From Cocos nucifera (taxonomy: Eukaryota; Streptophyta; Magnoliopsida; Arecales; Arecaceae): 64,000 nt of DNA. Every line of letters starts with the position of its first letter. Position 1 is the stretch's first letter. Position numbers and translations under genes: made by a program. The notes under the pieces are model-generated. The model was not told the DNA's origin. It was given only the letters and a program-made list of their open reading frames with translations, and did no database searches. The stretch lies in the NCBI GenBank assembly GCA_006176705.1, contig QRFJ01000086.1, positions 310,001 to 374,000 on the forward strand. The letters run 5' to 3'. Of this stretch, positions 36,270 to 48,166 are shown one piece after another.

Positions 36270-37111
36270 GAGCTGAACTTCCTTCGGACTCCTTCTTTAG
36301 TCAGATTTCTATAGGAGCCGAATTTCTTCCAAATCTCTCCTTCAGTCAAGTTCCTCCAAAAGCCGAATTCCTTCCGGATCTCTTCTTCGATCGGTTAATT
36401 CCAGAAGCCGAACTTCTTCCGAATTCCATCAGAAGCTGAACTCCTTTCGAACTTTTTCTTCAACTGAACTTCTCCACCAGTCGGACTCCTCATAGACTTC
36501 TCCATCAGTTGAACTCCATCCGAATTCCTCCAGTGGATTCTTTTCAGATTTTAACTAGCATTCCTCCCGGATGATCTTCTCTAGTCATATTTCCTTTAGG
36601 AGTCCAAACTCCCCTGAAATTGATCAAAGCTTTTCACCAACCAATACCTGCTTCCTCCGAACTTCGACTATTAAATCTCAACGAACGGCCACTTCATGGC
36701 AATGGACATCACTCTCCGTAACAAACTCCACGTGGCCCCGAGCGACCCATTATCGAATGAACACATCACAGCAACGGATACCTCTCTCCATAACAAACTC
36801 CACGTGGCTCCGAGCGGCCCACTATCGGATGGTTACAACCATCACTATCAGTCTGCTACAGGCTCCGTCTATAAAAAAAGATTTTTCAGATACATTTTTT
36901 CTAAGCTATCTTCTTCTTTCTGAAACTCTTCTGAATTTTTGCCTGAGCACTCCATTTCTGTTGTTCAGAAGAGCTGATTTGATCGTCAGAGGATCCTACC
37001 GAAGCCACCACCACTGACTCTGGATGGAACTTTATTTTGCAGGTCACTGATGGCGACTTCTTCTTCCTCGACTCTAGCTCGATCCAACATCAATCAGATT
37101 CTGCACCAACA
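36270..37111 (+). repeat. G4 3' LTR, start in the gap
   Basis: Colinear with 26310-27084: TTTCTATAGGAGCCRAA, CAGTCTGCTACAGGCT and GATTCTGCACCAACA. One internal stretch is present twice (TCTCCRTAACAAACTCCACGTGG at 36713 and 36784), once in the left LTR. Confidence 0.82.
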
Positions 37112-37220
37112 ATCATTATTATTATTAGCATCATGATTATTATTATTATTATTATTACCATTGGTACTATTATTCTTAGCATCATAATGATTATTACATC
37201 TTTACTACTATTACTATTTC

Positions 37221-37260
<40 letters not shown>

Positions 37261-37310
37261 ACTATTATTATTATTGTTATTAATACCGTTATTATTATTA
37301 CTATTCTTAG
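37112..37310. repeat. ATT-type microsatellite
   Basis: Runs of ATT/TTA triplets with interspersed ATCATG words. They start at the G4 target-site duplication; the left flank of G4 (25860-25881) has the same composition, so G4 inserted into this microsatellite. Confidence 0.85.
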
Positions 37311-40300
37311 TTAGTACCATAAATGGATCAAGTTGGCTCACTATTTTATTCAGTCTTGGTCCAATATTTACCTAAAGATTCGTGATTTGACTCACTTTCT
37401 TTTTGCTTGGAATTTGGCTGACCAATGGTGAAGGAGCATGGTTTAAAGGGTTTAAATATTTTGAGGACTAAGTGCAAAAATATCTATAAGATATGGAATT
37501 AACGGTGTTAGGAGAAAAAAAGTAAAATATTTTGCTCCTCTATAGTTAATTTAATGGATAGATATGTAAGCAATAATTTACTTCTTCTTCTTCGATGAAA
37601 ATGGATGTCGCTGTTGGCAAACCCCACAAATTTATTTAGAACAAAGAAATATACAAGAGAGAAAATACAGGCATGAGAGGCAGTAAGGGAGGAGAAGTGG
37701 TAAGAAGAGAGAACAAGGAGAAAGAAGAAGCTACAAAAGAAAGGAAGATTATATAGGAGTTGTTAGTGAAGCTAAAGCTCATCAAGCTTCTTCTGCAAAT
37801 TCCAGTTACAAAGACACTCCCAACTATGGAAGCTGTATAAAGCCTTTTGAAAGGTAGCATTGATGGAATGGAAACATCTCAGAAAGATCCGAGAGTTTCA
37901 TTCCCTCCAAAACAAATGGTTGCAAGGAGCTGGTTCCCTACTCTTTCTAACAAAAGCTGTCTATTTGTTCTTTCTCAGTTTAGTCCAAACATCCTTTAGA
38001 GTTATTGGCCATCCTTTAAGCCTCAACTGGGAACATATGGTGCTCTAAATGCTTCTTGAAAGGAACATCTTACAAACAAATAGTTGGTCAATAAAGACGA
38101 AAGTAGGTCGGATAATATTTGTCGAATTTTTTTGTAGGTTGGATCTGAGCTTAGAGAATATCAAATTTTATATAAATTCAATCCGAATCTTAATTAAAAA
38201 TAGAGTAATTTTTTACGCATCATACGCAACCACACACACCATACATAAGGTCAGTGCTCGAAAAAAAAATTTCTTTCGGACTTGCGCAAGCCAATGACTG
38301 CGCGCTATGCACGTTACGTATTTAAGTATTCAATTAATATTCATATTCATATTAATATTAATAAAAAAATAGATATGAATATAGATAGACAACTATCGGT
38401 CTATCTTATAATCTTATTTAATTTTATATAATATTTATAAAATTTTTAAAAAAATATAATCATATCAATATACTATTAATTTAATTTATCATCTATTATA
38501 AAGTTTAGTTATCTGATTTATATTCATATTTATATTTCATATCTGGTTAAAATAAATATGAATATGAATTTTTGCATCCAATTAATATGCATGTTGGTAT
38601 TTATATTCATCAAATAAAATAAATATGAATATGGATATACTAGTATCCAATCCATATTTGATCTGGTTTCAATTCTATTTGTATGAGAGTATCCAATGGC
38701 AAGGACATCATAGGCATGCAACTTATTCCATCATGCTAATTATAAGAAAACTAGAGTTTCTTCGGATTCTCGGCTATTTATAAAGAAATAAAAAGATCCA
38801 ACCGAATGGATGCCATTGGTTATGAGCTTCCATAGAGGTGCATCCGCCCCTCGTGAAGATCAAATGAGACAATGAGAGCAAATAATTATAGATTACTAAA
38901 ATTTTGTTTCAACGGAATTGCATTTTGGTGGTCATTGAAAACTATCAAACAATCCAAATTAAATAAATTTTCAAGAATACTCTGCTCCGAAACATCCACA
39001 AACAATAAACACCCAGACATTTCTAAATCACCGAACCATCCTAAGTTCTGAAATGCGCTAGTCATGACCTTAGTATTTATCGCGACCATTGGTTTTTTAG
39101 TGGATCACCTAAATCACCACGGGTGTACATGTAGTTGACTAAGCCAAACATGCAATGGAGATTTAAATGGTAATTAAAGAAAATGAACGAGAGTAAGTGG
39201 AGCACAGCATTTGATCTCATGAGTCAATGACTACTTGTTGCATAGCACGTTAACTTTGAACTGCATCAAGGTTTTTTTCAATCTTTCTTCGTTAAATCAA
39301 TATGTTTTGGTGGGAAAAAAAATTATTTTAACATGCATTTGTTGCCTGAAGGAAATAAAAAATTTGAGAATTGATTAAAATGCCGCAAACAAGGTTAAGA
39401 ATGTTACTAATACCTGAAATCAATGAGCAGAAGTGAATGGTGACTGCAAATTTCCAAGTAGTCGTGATCAGACGCAGGCACAGGTGCACTTTGAGGTTTT
39501 TTTTTTTTTTTGGATGAAAACGGAGGTTAGACCATCCAAAATTTTGCTATTAAAAGGTTAAAATATTTACATGTAGGCTCTTTTGTCTTAGTGCTCATAC
39601 AAAGGAAGACTAGAGAAAACAACAATATCAAAGAGAGAGAAGAGGATCCCACTTAAAAAAATCTAGTCATATTAAAATAATTTTCATAAGATAAAATACC
39701 TATCTACAAAACTCATGAAGCCCGAAAGGTGCGAAAAAGAAAAGCTGCTATTTTTATAGGTTGTTCCTTAACATTCTAAAAGTGCCAAGAAACATCCACC
39801 AACATCTTTTGGCGCTTTGAGATCGTACCTTCGCGCTTTCTTTTTTTTGAATCTGTTGATGGCATTTTGAGATCATGCCTTCGCGCTTCCTTGCAAGTCT
39901 TCTCGTATGCTTGCGAGCAATTTTGCCTCATCTTCTAAGAGAAATCTCGTTGTATCCTTTTTGTTATTTTAGTGAATTAGATTGGATTTTGGTCCGGTCT
40001 TTCTCTCAAGTATATCATTTCACATGGTATAGTTCTCGATGCATGGTATGTAGCCACATATTACATCATATAATTGAATCATCCAACCAATACCATACCT
40101 GACTACCATCTAGATTTCTTTTGTTGACGTTGCAACCTGCGAGTGCTGCAATTGGCAAATTATGAATTTATGATTGTTACGAAGGAATAATGTATTTGCT
40201 CCAACCACATAAAGTAGTTGTAGCGATGGATATAGTATCTACAAGATGTACACATGCATGTTTAATTCGTCATTCATCTTACTTAAAATCAAATAGATCC

Positions 40301-43130
40301 ATGCCCCCACCACCACCGCCCCCACAACCAAATAAATAAACAAATAGTTTTCCTAAATTTTGTTTTGTTTTGTTTTTTTTTTAATGAAAGTCAAAGGAAA
40401 AAGTTTGTAAACAAAAAAAATCTTCTTTTTTCGATTGTAAGAAAATTTAAACAAAGCGAAACCTACCTCAGATTATCTCTTTCATAGCAAGCACCAAAAT
40501 TTATCTACATGCTTACATTTTTTTAAATATAAGCAAACAATACGCTATCCCATTTTATTTTCTTTCTTGATCATGTTTTCTTTATTCACTTCCTTGGAAA
40601 CTCGTTCGATTGGTGCATGTTGCGTGGCTGCAGTGAAGCTTTAATATGGCAATCAATAACATGCTTGGCCTTGAAACAACATGATGTTAGAGAGGTGCAG
40701 CATGTACGTACCCAGCATGCATATATGGGATGACTTGTAGAACGTCGATTATTAATCAACCAGCTCTGACATCCTTTTAGAATGCTTGTGCAAATTTTGA
40801 AACAGAAAGGTGCACCATAAAATTTTGGGATAACAAAAAGATCCACGAGAACTATAATTTTTGTGATGGAAAATGGGAGGTTTGGTGATCGGAGACAGAC
40901 CATCCTAACTTTTTTAGATAATGTACAGTTGGGCTTTAGAGTAGTCCGCAATTTGACTAGCAATTGATGACAATATTGAATTTTTAGAAGTTCTTTAAGA
41001 TTATAATTTTGAAATTATTCTTCATCTATCATAATAACTTTTCTCCATACCGTCAGCCCCTTATTTTAAGTTGTACGATTATCTTTTCTAATCCTTACTT
41101 TGCTTTTCTTTTATGATAGGAGGTCTACTTCTCCCAAAAGAAAGATTGAATAATTATAAAATGAGTTGAAAGAGAGTTCTTCGAAGCAAAAATTTTTCAT
41201 GTTTCTTTGTTAATTTCTAGATTCTTTGGTATGTAATTGAGATAAAATTGTCCCAAGCTCATTTGTGAATATTTAGTGAGAGCTTCTTTCGCCAATCTTT
41301 CTACACTATTTTGATATTATCTGGGGGAAGAGAAGTACAAGGCTTCTAAGTTATTTCTTTATATATGATTGTGGAATATTTGCAAGATAAAAACAAATGC
41401 TCTACATATAGTTTTGTCACCAGTACAATATAGGGGAGAGCATTACATACATTATATCTTCTATCCATGAGAAATATAATTATCACGAACTAAATTCCTG
41501 TGAATATATTATCCTAGATTCTAATATATTTATTTATTTGGCAAAGAGATGAGAACACTAAGGCAACTCCTAGTTTACAATGAATAGCATAGTATATAGA
41601 ATGTGCATACAAAGATATTTTTATGTGGGTTATGAATTTAGTATCTCATCCATCTACTATTCATATAAGCATTTGATCAAGTATTAGGAACCAAGGGTTG
41701 GGCGCCCATGAAAGCATGCCCATAACTAGTTCAAATAGGTTCAAGGGGGAGTTATTACATAACAACTTTTTTTTAATATTTCCCTTTTCCATTGCTGAAC
41801 TCAATAGACTTGCAAAAGAGTTTATTTTACAATTGCAAACAAATTTCTGCCATGAATTCTTACTTCAATGAGGAGGAAGATGTTGGAGAACATGGCAAAG
41901 AGACCAAGATATGTAATTCTAGCTGAAGAACCTTGGAAATGTGCTTCCGAGAGGTATGCTATTAAATTTTATTCTGGCTCAAAGATTTGATTTCTGTCAA
42001 TGGTATCAGAGTCTCTAGATTATCTTTTATGTTTCTTAAGGCTCTAAAAATATTTAATATGCTTTTGAAAATCTTTATTTATATGGTTTCCCATTGGCTA
42101 GCCAATAATGGGCAATGGTGTCCTTGGATGGCAACTTTTCCTATGCTCAATGTTAGAGCTTTCTTTTCATGCGGTAGATAGCTTATTGGGGTATGATGAT
42201 TTTTGAAAGATTTAAGCCAATTATAACATGTGATTTGAGTGAAAAATGAATCACAAGTTTTATTATAGTTTTGGAGTTGTGTTTTCCCGGATTATTTTTC
42301 TCTCAAACCAAAATATTATATGATTAATGGCTGCTACATATTTGAAGACCGTTATAAGGTCTTCCCAATATTCATACATGCAATTTGGGCAAGAAATAAG
42401 AAAGATTTGAGGATTGAAAAGTCAATGATCGAATATATATTGTAGGTTGGTGCGATGGGATGATAGAATCATCCATTTCCTAGGTGATTTTATGATGGAG
42501 AAGGAAAAAAAATTATTTTTTCCATTGCTGTACTCCATTTAGTATGGTGGATTTGGCGCTCTCCCGGTACATATAGCTCAAATTTTACAAAAAAACATGT
42601 TAACTCTTGCTTTGCCAAGCTATTTTTTTTATTATTTTTATTATTTTATTCAACTATTTCTAGATACTCACTTGGTGTCGAGAGATAAATTATATATATA
42701 TATATATATTAATAATAATATTTTATGAAGGAGTATTATAGTGTTGACATGTAAAACTTAAAAAAAAAAAAGAAGAAAATACTACGTGTTTATATTTTGC
42801 TTTGCCAAGCTATTTTTTTCTATTATTTTTGTTATTTTATTTAGCTATACTTAGGTACTCATCTCGAGCCAAGGGATAAATTTTTAAATATAAAATAAAA
42901 ATAAAAATGATGGACAAAAAGATATTTATCCAACAAGCAAGTTGTTCAGAACTTTTCATGATGGTGGTGGCATTTGACTTGTAAAATAAATGGGTAAGTT
43001 CTTGCCTTTAATATTTAATTAAAAAAAAAAAAAAAAAAAAAAAGGAAATGCAAGAACCCAAATCATCTTAGGCTTTTATTGCTGTCCACCCAACCATCAG
43101 GTCGGTGGGCTCAACAAAAAAAAGTAGACA
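37311..43130. other. AT-rich intergenic region, no gene recognised
   Basis: No exon chain or domain found on either strand. Local features are an ATATTCATATT-rich tract (38320-38660), homopolymer T/A runs (39500, 40370, 43020), a TA run at about 42691-42710, and a dispersed direct duplication of about 85 bp (TTTGCTTTGCCAAGCTATTT...) at 42608-42690 and 42796-42885. These look like old transposon debris. Confidence 0.45.
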
Positions 43131-43637
43131 AGTCTAAAACTTCTTCTTGCTTTGCGGTTGCAGAGAAGCTTCATGACGTCGCCGAGGGAAAGCAAGTAGA
43201 AGCCTAGGAGCGAATTCGTGGAAACGCGGCCTTCCTTCCGCCAATTCCACGGCTAGGAAGCACCTCAGCCGATGAGCGGACGAGTCCGCATGGGGCCCAC
43301 CGCCACATGGCCACGTCACCGCGTCCCGCTGTGTCGCCTTCGCCAGCCTGATATTCCTTTGCCCGCTGCCGTCCATGCCTGGATACGTCGAGCGAATCCA
43401 CCGTCGAAATCCGATCTGACGGTCCTATTGTCGTGGGTCCTTTTCATGGTGGACCCCGGAATCAGGGAATCGTCTTCCGTAGAACTCGACGGGAGTGGGC
43501 CCGGGTCTTCACGGATCCGTTCAAGAATCCTACACCGTAAAATATGGTAGCCGCAACGCGACGGTTTTATCCCATCGAGCTGATTCCTCCCTGCTCTTAT
43601 CACCATCGGAGATATCCTTAGGATTATTTTGAAATTT
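43131..43637. promoter_or_regulatory. GC-rich promoter-like block with TCP and ACGT motifs
   Basis: GC content rises sharply against AT-rich flanks. TCP class I boxes GTGGGNCC occur at 43293-43300 (reverse), 43433-43440 and 43495-43502. A GTGGACCC (class II form) is at 43449-43456. ACGT cores occur as TGACGTCG (about 43173) and CACGTCAC (about 43311). No exon follows on either strand, and G2 sits at its right edge. The role is inferred from motif density only. Confidence 0.4.
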
Positions 43638-43642
43638 GTACC

Positions 43643-44316
43643 TATTGCTCCTGAATCTTCTGACTTGAAGTTGGCCGACGGAATGAACTAGCTCGGTCAT
43701 CAAGAAATATGAGGTCGAGGATGAGCTTTGCTGAAGCTTCATCCATTCATCTACAATAAAGTTTCCATCGGAGTGTTCTCCGATGAAGATCCTCCGATGC
43801 TCAAGTTAGGAGATTGAAGAACAATGAGGAAAGAAAGCGTCGAATTGAATGACGTATCTGAAGAATCCCGAAGCCCTTTTATTTATAGGAGAGGAGTTAG
43901 AGCCGTATCCATTTCGGACTCTAACGACTTTCCGAGTTTGTTGCCCTGGATTGATTCAAAAAATTTCTTTTCTTTTGGACGATGGGATCGTGAAAGAATC
44001 TTCTTCTATCCGAGTTTTTCGATTCGTAGAGGATGCAGCTTCAGTAGAGACGGTTGCAGGTCGGTCATTGACGAGCTATGAGCCTCTTCACGTAGCTCGG
44101 CGGTCGACCTGAGTTCGATGAGGACGAGGTATGAAGGCTTACCTCATTTTGCCAGGAGGCGATCTTCAGTAGGTCGGCTAGAATTATAGGTCCGCCTAAG
44201 ACGACCTACAGTTAACCATATCAAAATATCGCGTTGCTCCGCTCAGACGATCCATTGGGATAGGTCGGCGGTCGACCCTAAATTGATCGAGGCCATACCA
44301 GCTCCGCTCCACAACA
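43643..44316 (-). repeat. G2 3' LTR
   Basis: 674 bp, TATTGCTCCTGAATC...CTCCACAACA. Colinear with 54193-54843, but 23 bp longer through small indels. Confidence 0.88.
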
Positions 44317-44789
44317 GTTTGCCCCCACTTATAAAGTCGATCTACCTCTGAGCGACTGATGTAAGTATCCTGTCGAAGTCGAGGCCAATCTTCAAATTGT
44401 GTCCGCTTTGCTGTGTCAGAGGTCGGTAATATGACAAGATTGGGAGAAGCCCATCAACCATGAAATCTAACCGTCTGTTGCTTTGCTCCAGTTTTACCCA
44501 TCCCATCCAATGGGTATTTGATACTTGGCGAAGATCTAAAAGGGGTGGATGACACGGTAGTAGATCAGAGTTGTCCATGCCTCTTATAAATAGGGTCTAT
44601 ATTACTCTTTTGACTGCTACTGTTGCTTAAAGGGTGGACTCCAATACTTTGCATGAAGAATAGCATGGACTCAGTCGAGCTATTGTCGATCCCGCCCTAA
44701 CTCCCCTTGTTCGGCTTTCTCATTCTTTAGGTCAGTCTCCTTCATACTCATGAGTTAATCTAGTTTGTCCCGATCTTCTTGGAGCTCAA

Positions 44790-46610
44790 ATAATCCTTCT
44801 GGCGAGGACCACGATTTTGGGGTAGTCGGTTCTTTGAGCAAATCCGAGAAACATGAAGTTTCGGACTATGGCCCTTTCAGAATAGATTCCGTCCTCACCT
44901 CGGAGGCCCTGTAAGTCATCAGGATGAGGTATCATGTCTCTGGTGATTTTAGGTTAGAGGCTGTCGGTCCTGGAAAATGTATAGCTCTTCCTCGGTTCGG
45001 ACGAGTCGGTATTTATGAGGAATCGCTAAAGGCCGATCTTAGGTTGCCTTTTCATTTTTTTATTGTCGAGCTTCTAAACCTGTATAGAATTAGCTTTTGT
45101 TGTTTGGCGCTGAACTTCTGACGATTAATTTTAGGCTTCTTCACCCATTGCCTCCTCCTCGGGATCGAGCCTACCTTCCATCTTCTCCGAGCCTGCTTCA
45201 CTTTAAAGGAGCATCCGACGGAGGTCGGGTGGTGGTACGCTTCTCCTTGGAGAGGATACCATCTTTTTTGAGGTGCTCCTTCCTCAGTGTATAACTGGAA
45301 GGAATGCTTCTTTTTTGTGTCGGTCGAACAACCATGGGGCTTTAGCACATCATGGGGGCGGCCTCATAGGTCGGCTGTTAGATCTCCATCACTATCCGAA
45401 GCCGAGGAGGAGGTCTTGAGTCAAATCTTTAGTCTTGCTCCTCTTTCGCTGTCCAGATTCCTTATCGAGGAGAACTTGTTTAAGATCGGATTGATTTCAA
45501 CTGACCCGAGGAGTAAGTGTTCTTATGCGATTTTGGTTGGGTCGTCTTTTCTCTCCTTGTCATCGTCATTGACCGAATCTTGTGTTCTCATGTTCAGCGA
45601 TGAACCTGTCCGACCTCGAAACTCTTCATCGGATGGCGAAGAAGAGGAAGACTAGCACGGCCGCGGCTCCCAAACGCGCTTGGACGGAGGCTGTCCTAGC
45701 ACAGCCCACGGTAGGAGGTTCCTCAAGAGCGGCTAATTCCCCAAGGAAGGAGAAGGCATCGGTGAAGGATGTGATGCCGCTTCGATCCGCAACTTCAGGA
45801 GAGACCATCCCCCGACCTTCCGCATCCTCTTCCAAAAGAAGCTCGAGTGGGCCGAAGATCTTCATTCGGATGTTCGACCGCGGACCCAATGTTCCAGGGA
45901 GTGTCTCTTCGATGGAAGTTTCCTCGGATACCGAGGATAAAAGAAAGAGCATCGGCGACTACCGTGTTGCTTGTTCCTTGCTGAAGTTGGTCATTTTACC
46001 AGCTGACGTCCAGACCTTCGAGGAGGCCGGGGGTGCCTTCCACATCCAGGACTCCTACGATTCTCTCCTTCGGGTATGTGTTGGCTTTTTACCGACCTTC
46101 ATTTCAGCTCTTGCATTTGCTCCTTGGCTCAACTCTCTCTTTTCCTTCTTCTTCTTCTTCTTCTTTTAGCTCGTCCATCATGTGGACCATTTTGCCGAGG
46201 TTATTAGAGAGGTTTGGCACCTCTCTAAGAAAGCCGAGGAGAAAGCCGCCCATCCCAACCGACGGGCGGATGACGCTCAGTTATCTCGGCTGAAGGTCGA
46301 GGATGAGACCAGTTCCCTCAGGGAGAGGGTGAAGCTGCTGGAGTCCGAGCTAACCAAGGCTGAAGCTCGGGTGTTAGGAGAGAGGAAGGTCGGGAAGGCA
46401 CGAGCAGAGGCCGTTAGGATAGAGGCGATTCAGGCCTTCCATGCCTCGAAGGAATTCTGCAACATCAAGATGGATTTTGCATCGCTCTCTTACCTGCAAG
46501 GGGGCATAGATATGAAAGAGAAGATCCGGAGGATCTTCCCCGACCTAAACTTGGACCTCTTAGAGTCGGATGATGAGGAGGCCAAGGGAGTTGAGGATCA
46601 GAAGATTTAG
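44790..46610 (+). pseudogene. G2 antisense gene (Transposase_28-like), three exons, N-terminal half broken
   Basis: It runs opposite to gag and pol, between the 3' LTR and pol. Exon 1 (about 44790-45512) holds GRVGIYEESLKADLRLPF, the ELL helix, and a KECFFFVSV-type segment: the pattern of Pfam 'Putative gypsy type transposon' found as an antisense ORF in Tat elements. In-frame stops lie at 44912, 45119 (at a position usually Trp) and about 45269. Intron 1 is 45513-45597 (GTAAGT...TTCAG) and intron 2 is 46074-46169 (GTATGT...TTTTAG). Exons 2 (45598-46073) and 3 (46170-46610, TAG) are open, about 305 codons. Exon 2 is Ser/Lys-rich. Exon 3 has a heptad-like coiled coil (SLRERVKLLESELTKAEARV) and an acidic end. 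The molecular role is unknown. Confidence 0.7.
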
Positions 46611-47020
46611 ATAGAAGATGTCTTCAGCCCCGTACGTGACGACCTGACTGCCGAGGATACAGTGTTGGTACCACCCCCAACTGTTATCGCCCTTCCCGAC
46701 CAAGCGGTGGTCGGTGAATCTGGAGCTCCGGACGGAGCTTAATGTATCATTTCGATCGGGCATATCCGATCTTCCTTTTTCTTTCTTCTTTTTAGGTCGG
46801 CCTTTTTTGTTTGCCCCTAATCTTTGTTGAGGCATTTTTGTATGGGCCGACCATCACTTGTAAACATTGAACTTTAATACAAAGCTTCTTTTCCTTTTGT
46901 TATTAAGTTCGTACGTTCTTCGTCAGATTTTCCATTTTTTCAAGACATACGTTAGCATAGACCTTAGATGGCATGACTGAGAGGTGACGAAAGATTCATG
47001 TCGGTGTGTTACGATCCTCG
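46611..47020. other. G2 spacer between antisense gene and tandem array
   Basis: It probably carries the 3' end of the antisense transcript: T-rich stretches at 46755-46820 and AATACAAAGC near 46875. No domain seen. Confidence 0.4.
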
Positions 47021-47025
47021 GCCAT

Positions 47026-48072
47026 AGCCGAAGAGTGTGTCTTCATGAACTTTATGAGTTGTTCCATTCCTTGGCCATGGCCGAGGAGTGTGCATTGGCA
47101 CGCTCCGATGGAGACGCATTCTGTCCTTCGATCGTGGCCGAGCAGTGCGCGTTGATGAAATCCGATGGAGACGCATTTCGATCCTCGGCCATGGCCGAGG
47201 AGCGTGCATTGGTAAAATTTGGTGGAGACACATTTCGCTCGTCGGCCGTGATTGAGGAGCGCGCGTTGGCAAAATTTGGTGGAGATACATTCTGCTCGTC
47301 GGCTGTGGCCGAGGAGCGCGCATTGACGAAATTCGATGGAGACGCGTTCCGCTCGTCGACCATGGTCGAAGAGCGTGCGTTGACGAAATTTGGTGGAAAC
47401 GCGTTCCGCTCATCGATCGTGGCCGAGGAGCGTGCGTTGGCGAAATTCGATGAAGATGCATTTCGCTCGTCGACCGTGCCCGAGGATCGTGTGTTGGCGA
47501 AATTTGGTGGAGACACATTTCGCTCATCAGTCGTGGTCGAGGAGCGCGCGTTGGCGATATTTGGTGGAGATGCATTTCGCTCGTCAGCCATAGCCGAGAA
47601 GCATGCATTAGTGAAATTTGGTGGAAACACGTTCCGCTCATCGATCGTGGTCGAGAAGCGTGCATTGGCGATATTTGATGGAGACGCGTTCCGCTCATCG
47701 GCTGTGGTCGAGGAGCGTGCGTTGATGAAATTTGGTGGAGATGCATTCCGCTCGTCGGCCGTAGTCGAGGAGTGCACGTTGGTGATATTTGGTGGAGACG
47801 TGATCCACTCGTCGATCGTGATCGAGGAGTATGCGTTGGCAAAATTTTGTGGAGAGGCGATCCGCTCGTCGATCGTGGTTGAGGAGCGCACGTTGGCGAA
47901 ATTTGGTGAAGATGCATTCCGCTCATCGACTGTGGTCGAGGAATGTGCGTTGGCAATATTTGGTGGAGACATATTCCATTCGTCGGTCGTGGCCGAGGAT
48001 CGTGCATTGGCGGTATTTGGTGGAGATGCATTCCGCTCATTGGCCGTGGTCGAGGAGCGCACATTGGCAAAA
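47026..48072. repeat. G2 tandem array, 57-bp unit, about 18 copies
   Basis: The unit GAGGAGCGTGCGTTGGCGAAA... recurs every 57 bp (for example starts at 47197 and 47254) with point variation. As 57 is a multiple of three and the unit has no stop in several frames, long frames stay open on both strands: plus ERALAKFGGDTFRSS repeats, minus SPPNIANARSST repeats. Position between integrase and the antisense gene is typical for Tat elements. It is treated as a repeat, not a protein gene. Confidence 0.9.
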
Positions 48073-48166
48073 ATAAAACCTACGATAAGTTATCATTCAT
48101 TATCAAATAAAAATTCAAGATGGAGATTACATGCTAAAGATAATATCTCCAAAGATTGTCGGCATT

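Larger units (their letters stand above)
25882..37111 (+). mobile_element. G4: older Gypsy (Tat-type) retrotransposon, split by nested insertions
   Basis: The left LTR is 25882-27084 (TGTTGGGGATAAATTCC...GCACCAATA). The right LTR is visible from 36270 to 37111 (...GCACCAACA) and its start lies in the N gap. Target-site duplications are ATCAT at 25877-25881 and 37112-37116. A primer-site-like GAATTGACACTAGAGGAAGG follows the left LTR. Gag is present in plus orientation, then the element is broken at 28691 by another LTR. Its remaining interior is in the gap or lost. The LTR ends resemble those of G3, so the two are probably the same family at different ages. Confidence 0.85.

Noticed and set aside
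35191..36349. Frames of about 340-360 codons over the N stretch
   Set aside because: They consist of unknown bases in an assembly gap.
43134..43606. Short overlapping frames of 65-96 codons in the GC-rich island
   Set aside because: Found on both strands, without domain, splice context or a supported start. Explained by GC-rich composition.
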